Assembly (NCBI RefSeq): GCF_004798905.1
Contig: NZ_SDMO01000014.1
Span: 1 to 64,000 of the forward strand
Direction of reading: 5' to 3'
Length of the DNA stretch: 64,000 bases
Source of the DNA: Halomonas borealis
GTDB taxonomy: Bacteria > Pseudomonadota > Gammaproteobacteria > Pseudomonadales > Halomonadaceae
Both the position numbers and the translations under genes were made by a program. The notes beneath the pieces are model-generated. The model saw nothing but the letters and a program-made list of their open reading frames with translations. It made no database searches and was not told the origin of the DNA. This document shows, one piece after another, positions 58,972 to 64,000 of this stretch (position 1 is its first letter; every line of letters begins with the position of its first letter).

Positions 58972-59693
58972 CCCAGCCAGTTCAGCACCGCATCGGAGTC
59001 GTGGGCTTCGCGGCGCGGCGGCAAGGCCGGGCGGTCGATCATCACTACCGGCAGCCGAAGCGTGCGGGCGGCCTCGAGCTTGGCTGCCGCCCCCGCGCCG
59101 CCGGCGTTCTTGCACACCAGGCGATCGACGCCGTGCTCGCGCAGCAGGGCCAGGTCGCCTTCTCGGGTGAAGGGGCCGCGGTCGACGGTCAGGGTATGGC
59201 GCGGCAGCGGCGGCGCCTCTTCCGGCAGATCGACCAGCCGCAGCACGTAGTGGTGCTCGGGACGGGCGGCGAAGGCCGCCAGGTGCATGCGGCCGATCGC
59301 CAGCAGCACCCGCTCGGGTGGCCCGGCGAGCGCCGCCACCGCCGCCTCGATGCTGGCGACGCGTTGCCAGCGGTCACCTTCCTGCGGCTCCCACGGCGGT
59401 CGGGTCAGGGCGATCAGCGCGGTGTCCGCTCGCGCGGCCGCGGCCACGGCGTGGCGGCTCATCTGCTCGGCGAAGGGATGGGTGGCATCGACCAGGTGGG
59501 TGATGCGCTCCGCGGCGAGGAAGGCGGCCAGTCCGTCCACGCCGCCGAAGCCGCCGACCCGGGTCGACAGCGGCTGGGGCTTCGGCGCGGCAGTGCGGCC
59601 GGCGTAGCTGAACAGCGCGGGGATCTCGCGCTCGGCCAGCGCGCGGGCCAGGGCGCCGGCCTCGCTGGTGCCGCCGAGAATCAGGACTTTCAT
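58947..59693 (-). CDS. cobK: Precorrin-6A reductase CobK
   Basis: A 248-residue NADPH-dependent reductase with MKVLILGGTSEAGALARALA, DATHPFAEQMSRHA and VCKNAGGAGAAAKLEAAR. It reduces precorrin-6A to precorrin-6B. It lies on the opposite strand in the middle of the operon, with its end overlapping cobJ and its start 86 bases from cobL, so it needs its own promoter in that gap. Confidence 0.93.
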   Translation of the reverse strand: MKVLILGGTSEAGALARALAEREIPALFSYAGRTAAPKPQPLSTRVGGFGGVDGLAAFLAAERITHLVDATHPFAEQMSRHAVAAAARADTALIALTRPPWEPQEGDRWQRVASIEAAVAALAGPPERVLLAIGRMHLAAFAARPEHHYVLRLVDLPEEAPPLPRHTLTVDRGPFTREGDLALLREHGVDRLVCKNAGGAGAAAKLEAARTLRLPVVMIDRPALPPRREAHDSDAVLNWLGHTTERGV

Positions 59694-59779
59694 GGACGCT
59701 TCTCGAGTTGCTTCCACTTTCCAACACAAGGCGTCATGAGCGCGGGGACAGCTCATCGCCATTCGGCAGGGCACGAACG

Positions 59780-61000
59780 ATGACCGACGCGGACGACGCT
59801 CCCTGGCTGACGGTGGTGGGCTGGGGCGAGAGTGGCACGGCCGGGCTCACGCCGGCAAGCCGCGAGGTGTTGGAGGTCGCCGAGGTGGTGTTCGGCGCCC
59901 GGCGCCATCTACGCCTGCTGCCGTCGCTTTCCGCCGAGGTGCGCGAGTGGCCGGTGCCTTTCGCCGACGGCATCCCCGAACTGTTGGCCGAGCGTGGCCG
60001 GCGTACGGTGATGCTGGCCTCCGGCGACCCCTTCTGGTTCGGCGCCGGTACCACCCTGGCACGTCACCTGGCGCCCCATGAATGGCGCTCGCTGCCGTCG
60101 CCCTCGACCTTCAGCCTGGCGGCCTCACGGCTCGGCTGGTCGCTGGAGAGGGTGACCTGCTTAGGCCTGCACGCCCGGCCGCTGACGCGCCTGCGCCCGC
60201 ACCTACATCGTGGCCGCCGGCTGCTGGTGCTGCTACGCGACGGCGCGGCGGTGGCGGCGCTCGCCGAGTGGCTCGGAAGCGTCGGATTCGGTGCCAGCCG
60301 GCTCCATGTGCTGGAGGCGCTGGGAGGAGAGGAGGGGCGCGTGCGCCGCGTGCGCGCCGACGCCGCGCTGCCCGATGACATCGCTCATCCGGTGGCGGTG
60401 GGGCTCGAGGTCGACGGCGACGGGCCGGCGCTGCCGCTGACGCCCGGGCGGCCGGATGGCTGGTTCGATCACGACGGCCAGATCACCAAGCAGGCGGTGC
60501 GCGCCGCCACGCTCGCCGCCCTGGCCCCGATACCGGGCGAGCGGCTGTGGGACATCGGCACCGGCTCCGGTTCGGTGGCCATCGAGTGGCTGCTGGCCCA
60601 CCCGGACAACCGCGCCCTGGGCCTCGAGCGCGATGCCGAGCGGGCCGAGCGCGCCCGTTTCAATGCCCGCGAGCTCGGCGTCGACTGGCTCGAGGTGATC
60701 GAGGGCGACGCCGCGGCACTGCTGATGGATGAACTTGCGGACACGCCGTCGCCGGATGCGGTCTTCATCGGCGGAGGGCTCAGCGAGGCGCTGCTGGACG
60801 CGCTGTGGGCGCGAGTGCCGGCAGGCACGCGGCTGGTGGCCAATGCGGTGACGCTCGAGTCCGAGGCGCTGCTGGCCCACCGCCAGCGCGAACTCGGCGG
60901 CGAGCTGGTGCGCCTGGAGCTGTCGTCGGCCATGGCCCTCGGCAGCCGTCGCGGCTGGAAGGCCGCCTATCCCATCGTGCAGTGGCGGGTCACGAGATGA
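59780..61000 (+). CDS. cobL: Precorrin-6B C5,15-methyltransferase / decarboxylase CobL
   Basis: A 406-residue fusion. The N-terminal CbiE-type methyltransferase has VVGWGESGTAGLTPASREVL, VMLASGDPFWFGAGTTLARH and SLPSPSTFSLAASRLGWSL. The C-terminal CbiT-type domain has DGQITKQAVRAATLAAL and LWDIGTGSGSVAIEWLLAHP. It methylates C5 and C15 and removes the acetate side-chain carboxyl. The start ATG at 59780 gives the normal N-terminus. An inverted repeat (ATGAGC...GCTCAT, 59736-59756) precedes it. Confidence 0.95.
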   Translation: MTDADDAPWLTVVGWGESGTAGLTPASREVLEVAEVVFGARRHLRLLPSLSAEVREWPVPFADGIPELLAERGRRTVMLASGDPFWFGAGTTLARHLAPHEWRSLPSPSTFSLAASRLGWSLERVTCLGLHARPLTRLRPHLHRGRRLLVLLRDGAAVAALAEWLGSVGFGASRLHVLEALGGEEGRVRRVRADAALPDDIAHPVAVGLEVDGDGPALPLTPGRPDGWFDHDGQITKQAVRAATLAALAPIPGERLWDIGTGSGSVAIEWLLAHPDNRALGLERDAERAERARFNARELGVDWLEVIEGDAAALLMDELADTPSPDAVFIGGGLSEALLDALWARVPAGTRLVANAVTLESEALLAHRQRELGGELVRLELSSAMALGSRRGWKAAYPIVQWRVTR

Positions 61001-61386
61001 GGGTGGCGGGCTTCGGTTTTCGTCGCTCGGCCACGCTCGCTTCGCTGGCCGAGGCGCTGGAGCGGCTCGAGGCGCGTTACGGCTCGGCCGATCGGCTGGC
61101 GGCGGCCGAGAGCATGCGGCCAACCGTTCAGGCTCTGGGCGAGGCGCGGGGCCTCGCGACCCTCGCCGTGCCAGATGAAGCGCTGGCCACGGTCGAGACG
61201 CTGACTCACTCCCCACGCAGCCGGCAGGCCCGCGGCACCGGCAGCGTCGCCGAGGCCGTGGCGCGACTGGCGGCGGGCCCGAGCGGCGAGCTTCTCGGCC
61301 CGCGGCTGATTTCCTTGGATCGATGCGCGACCGCGGCGATGGCTCGCGTGGCGCCGCGCGACACTCCGGCAGGAGACACGACATGA
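60997..61386 (+). CDS. cobE: CobE/CbiG C-terminal-like protein
   Basis: A 129-residue protein starting [20 protein letters not shown], with [39 protein letters not shown] and [19 protein letters not shown]. This is the CobE pattern, related to the C-terminal domain of CbiG; its exact role in the aerobic route is not settled. It overlaps cobL and cobM by four bases. Confidence 0.88.
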   Translation: MRVAGFGFRRSATLASLAEALERLEARYGSADRLAAAESMRPTVQALGEARGLATLAVPDEALATVETLTHSPRSRQARGTGSVAEAVARLAAGPSGELLGPRLISLDRCATAAMARVAPRDTPAGDTT

Positions 61387-62189
61387 CCGTTCACTTCATC
61401 GGCGCCGGCCCCGGCGCGCCGGACCTGCTGACCCTGCGCGGGCGCGACCTGATCGCCGCCTGTCCGGTGTGCCTCTATGCCGGCTCGCTGGTGCCCGAGG
61501 CGATCCTCGACCATTGCCCGGCGGACGCACGGATCATCAATACCGCGCCGCTGTCCCTCGACGAGATCATCGACGAGATCGCCAGGGCCCACGCCGCCGG
61601 CCAGGACGTGGTACGGCTGCACTCCGGCGACCTGTCGGTATGGTCGGCCATGGGCGAGCAGCTGCGCCGGCTGCGCGCGCTGGGCATCCCCTACGCCATC
61701 ATCCCTGGGGTGCCGGCCTTCGCCGCGGCGGCCGCCACCCTCGGCCAGGAGCTGACGCTGCCGGGCGTGGCGCAGTCGGTGGTGTTGACCCGTACGCCGG
61801 GCCGCGCCAGCGCCATGCCGGACGGCGAGACCCTGGCCAACTTTGCTCGCACGGGGGCGACGCTCGCGATCCATCTGTCCATCCACAACCTGGAGTACGT
61901 GGTGGCAGAGCTCGCGCCTTGCTATGGCGACGACTGCCCGGTGGCCATCGTGTGGCGGGCGAGTTGGCCCGACCAGAAGGTGATTCGTGCGCGGCTCGAT
62001 ACGATCGTCGCGCGGCTCGACCCGGCCATGAACCGCACCGCGCTGATCCTGGTCGGCCCGGCGCTGGGCAGCGCCGACTTCGACGACAGCTGCCTCTACG
62101 CCATCGGCTACGACCGTCGCTTCCGGCCGCAGTCGGCGGACTCGCCCTTCGCCGAGGGTGATGGTTTGGCGGACGAGGGTGGCACATGA
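61383..62189 (+). CDS. cobM: Precorrin-4 C11-methyltransferase CobM
   Basis: A 268-residue SAM-dependent enzyme with [53 protein letters not shown] and [20 protein letters not shown]. It methylates C11. Both ends overlap neighbours by four bases. Confidence 0.96.
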   Translation: MTVHFIGAGPGAPDLLTLRGRDLIAACPVCLYAGSLVPEAILDHCPADARIINTAPLSLDEIIDEIARAHAAGQDVVRLHSGDLSVWSAMGEQLRRLRALGIPYAIIPGVPAFAAAAATLGQELTLPGVAQSVVLTRTPGRASAMPDGETLANFARTGATLAIHLSIHNLEYVVAELAPCYGDDCPVAIVWRASWPDQKVIRARLDTIVARLDPAMNRTALILVGPALGSADFDDSCLYAIGYDRRFRPQSADSPFAEGDGLADEGGT

Positions 62190-62989
62190 TCCAGCTGTCG
62201 TTGATCGGCATCGGTACCGGAAACCCCGACCACATCACCCTGGCCGGCGTGCGCGCGCTGCGCGAGGCCGAGCTGATTCTGCTGCCGCGCAAGGGTGAGG
62301 CCCGCTCGGATCTCGTCGATTTGCGCCGGCTGCTGTGTCACAGCCTGCTCGACGAGGCCGCCCACTCGCGGGTGGTGGAGTTCGACCTGCCACGCCGCGA
62401 CGGCCGTGACGACTATCTGGGCGCGGTGGATGACTGGCATGCGGCCATCGCCGTGACCTGGCGCGAGCAGATGACGCAGCGCCTGCCAGAAGGCGGGCGG
62501 GTCGCGATGCTGATCTGGGGCGACCCCTCGCTCTACGACAGCAGTCTGCGCATCGCCGCGCGCCTGACGGGGGTAGGGAGTGAGAACGCAGGTGGCCTGG
62601 CGCTCGAGGTGGGCGTGGTGCCGGGCATCACCAGCCTGCAGGCGCTGACCGCCGAGCATCGCATTCCCCTGAACGCCCTGGCCGAGCCGGTGCAGATCAC
62701 CACCGGACGGCGCCTGCGCGAGCGTGGCTGGCCCGGCGACGTCGCCAGCGTGGCGGTGATGCTGGACGCCGGCGGCGCCTTCCAGGCGCTGGCCCCGGAG
62801 GGCCTGCATATCTGGTGGGGCGCCTATCTCGGCATGGACAAGCAGTGCCTGATCGCCGGCCCGCTGGCCGAGGTCGGCCCGGCCATCGTTGAGCGCCGCG
62901 CCGCGCTGCGCGAGCGCCACGGCTGGATCATGGACGTCTATCTGCTGGCGCGGACGCCGCTGCTGCCGGGTGCTGAGGTACTACGCTAA
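62186..62989 (+). CDS. cobF: Precorrin-6A synthase (deacetylating) CobF
   Basis: A 267-residue methyltransferase that methylates C1 and releases acetate, found only in the aerobic route. It begins [20 protein letters not shown] and has [36 protein letters not shown] and [19 protein letters not shown]. It overlaps cobM by four bases. Confidence 0.95.
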   Translation: MIQLSLIGIGTGNPDHITLAGVRALREAELILLPRKGEARSDLVDLRRLLCHSLLDEAAHSRVVEFDLPRRDGRDDYLGAVDDWHAAIAVTWREQMTQRLPEGGRVAMLIWGDPSLYDSSLRIAARLTGVGSENAGGLALEVGVVPGITSLQALTAEHRIPLNALAEPVQITTGRRLRERGWPGDVASVAVMLDAGGAFQALAPEGLHIWWGAYLGMDKQCLIAGPLAEVGPAIVERRAALRERHGWIMDVYLLARTPLLPGAEVLR

Positions 62990-63012
62990 TTCCCCTGATC
63001 GAGGAGAACTCA

Positions 63013-63618
63013 ATGAAGCACGTCGACCCCGAGCGCCATGCGGCGCGCATGGCCCACAAGCAGAAGATCATGAACGAGCGGATTGCCGCCGCCGACAAGG
63101 AGCAGGGTGTGCTGCTGGTGCTCACCGGCCCCGGCAAGGGCAAGAGCAGCTCCGGCTTCGGCATGGTCGCCCGGGCACTCGGCCACGGCATGAAGGTCGG
63201 CGTGGTGCAGTTCATCAAGGGCAAGTTCCAGACCGGCGAGGAGGCCTTCTATCGCAACCTGCCGGGCGTGGACTACCACGTCATGGGCGAGGGCTACACC
63301 TGGGATACCCAGGATCGCGAGCGCGACGTGCGCGCCGCCGAGGCGGCCTGGGCCGAGGCCAGCCGCATGCTCGCCGATCCGGACTACGCCCTGGTGCTGT
63401 TCGACGAGCTCAATATCGCCCTGCGCCACGGCTATCTGGAACTCGACCGGGTGCTCGACGACCTCCAGGGCCGTCCGGCCATGCAGCACGCGGTGGTTAC
63501 CGGTCGCCACGCCCCCGAGGCGCTGATCGAGCTGGCCGACACCGTGACCGAGATGAAGGTGGTCAAGCACGCCTTCAAGGATCAGGGGATCAAGGCCCAG
63601 AAAGGCATCGAACTGTAG
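63013..63618 (+). CDS. cobO: Cob(I)yrinic acid a,c-diamide adenosyltransferase CobO
   Basis: A 201-residue ATP:corrinoid adenosyltransferase of the CobA/CobO/BtuR type. The P-loop TGPGKGKSSSGFGMVARALG is diagnostic, followed by VVQFIKGKFQTGEEAFYRNL, and LVLFDELNIALRHGYL. It adds the upper adenosyl ligand. GAGGAG precedes the ATG; the gap to cobF is 23 bases. Confidence 0.96.
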   Translation: MKHVDPERHAARMAHKQKIMNERIAAADKEQGVLLVLTGPGKGKSSSGFGMVARALGHGMKVGVVQFIKGKFQTGEEAFYRNLPGVDYHVMGEGYTWDTQDRERDVRAAEAAWAEASRMLADPDYALVLFDELNIALRHGYLELDRVLDDLQGRPAMQHAVVTGRHAPEALIELADTVTEMKVVKHAFKDQGIKAQKGIEL

Positions 63619-63683
63619 TCGCCCCGGTTGTGAAGTCGCCGGATGAGCGCCGAGGACGAGCCGAAGCGAGGGTCTTTTGCCAT

Positions 63684-63810
63684 GGGTGAGGCGATCCTCG
63701 CCGAACGGGTTGGCGAAGGATGGCCAACACCGGTCCTGCAAGCGGAGCAGGATGCGAGAGCGCCACAGGGCAAAAGTAGCGCCCAGGGATGGGTTCACAG
63801 CGCCCACGCG
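63684..63810. repeat. Degenerate intergenic repeat, copy B
   Basis: The second copy of the element at 38037-38163, with the same order of motifs (TGAGG inverted repeat, GAACGGG, GGATGGCC, CACCGG, GCGAGAGC, CAGGG, TTCACAGCG). It lies in the 270-base gap between cobO and bluB, which otherwise holds no gene. Confidence 0.55.
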
Positions 63811-63888
63811 GAGGGTTGGCGCCGGGTAACCTCATCCTCCCCCCGGGGCAGCGTTATCCCACCACCAAGTTTTCCAGGAGACCGCCGT

Positions 63889-64000
63889 ATGGCAGACCCG
63901 ACCGGGCGACCCGATCATGCCTTCCCCGAAGCGCAGCGCGAGGGCCTCTACCGGGCCATCTTCGAGCGTCGCGACGTGCGCGCTCGGTTCCGCCCGGACC
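63889..64000 (+). CDS. bluB: 5,6-dimethylbenzimidazole synthase BluB (partial, N-terminus)
   Basis: The first 37 codons of a gene that runs off the right edge: MADPTGRPDHAFPEAQREGL followed by YRAIFERRDVRARFRPD. The YRAIFERRDVR segment is typical of BluB, the oxygen-dependent enzyme that makes the lower base of B12 from reduced flavin. CAGGAG precedes the ATG. Its place after the aerobic cob genes supports the call. Confidence 0.85.
   Translation, partial: MADPTGRPDHAFPEAQREGLYRAIFERRDVRARFRPD

Overview
The window is GC-rich, densely packed DNA from a gammaproteobacterium, most likely a moderately halophilic member of the Halomonadaceae (Halomonas or a close relative). This rests on the protein set: an osmoprotectant ABC permease, a DUF3549 protein, a RimK/RimB pair, an Rrf2-controlled suf operon, a two-domain PutA with PutP and an AraC regulator, YqcC, YeaC and DUF2797 proteins. 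I recognised the families from the translated sequences; no search was run.

The first half (1-31,000) is mostly housekeeping. A partial osmoprotectant permease is followed by the Fe-S assembly operon rrf2-sufB-C-D-S-T with a Fur-like box in front. Next come a SanA/YdcF-type protein, RimK and its protease-like partner, and a polar amino acid ABC transporter. An OmpW-type porin and a small membrane protein precede the proline catabolism block (putP, putA, AraC regulator). Then follow tRNA-Gly(CCC), an orphan terminator that may mark a small RNA, a CBS-domain protein, a Pmp3-like protein with a Pro-Glu repeat, a DMT exporter, NAD kinase, a metallophosphoesterase, a rhomboid protease, YeaC, a DUF2797 protein and a Tat-exported OpgD-like glucan protein. 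Between OpgD and the B12 genes lie short pieces that look like remains of deleted genes.

The second half (31,100-64,000) is devoted almost entirely to vitamin B12. It has three transcription units, each headed by a cobalamin riboswitch. Unit 1 (31.1-38.0 kb) assembles the lower part of the cofactor: cobT, cbiZ, cbiB, an aminotransferase, cobU, cobS, a phosphatase and a second small CobU-like protein. Unit 2 (38.2-43.2 kb) imports corrinoids: btuB, btuF, btuC, btuD. Unit 3 (46.8-64 kb) builds the corrin ring by the oxygen-dependent route: a fused chelatase AAA+/VWA protein, cobB, cobW, cobN, cobG, cobH, cobI, a 30-codon ORF, cobJ, cobL, cobE, cobM, cobF, cobO and the start of bluB, with cobK on the opposite strand. 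cobA and cobQ are not in the window.

Between units 2 and 3, pointing left, is a second FecBCD-type ABC importer of unassigned substrate. Its promoter carries a palindrome resembling a Zur box. Units 1 and 2 share nearly the same promoter-riboswitch module, and a degenerate intergenic repeat flanks the B12 region on both sides. The main points for follow-up are the Zur-like importer, the coupled 30-residue ORF between cobI and cobJ, the extra CobU-like protein, the candidate small RNA, and the gene relics beside riboswitch 1.
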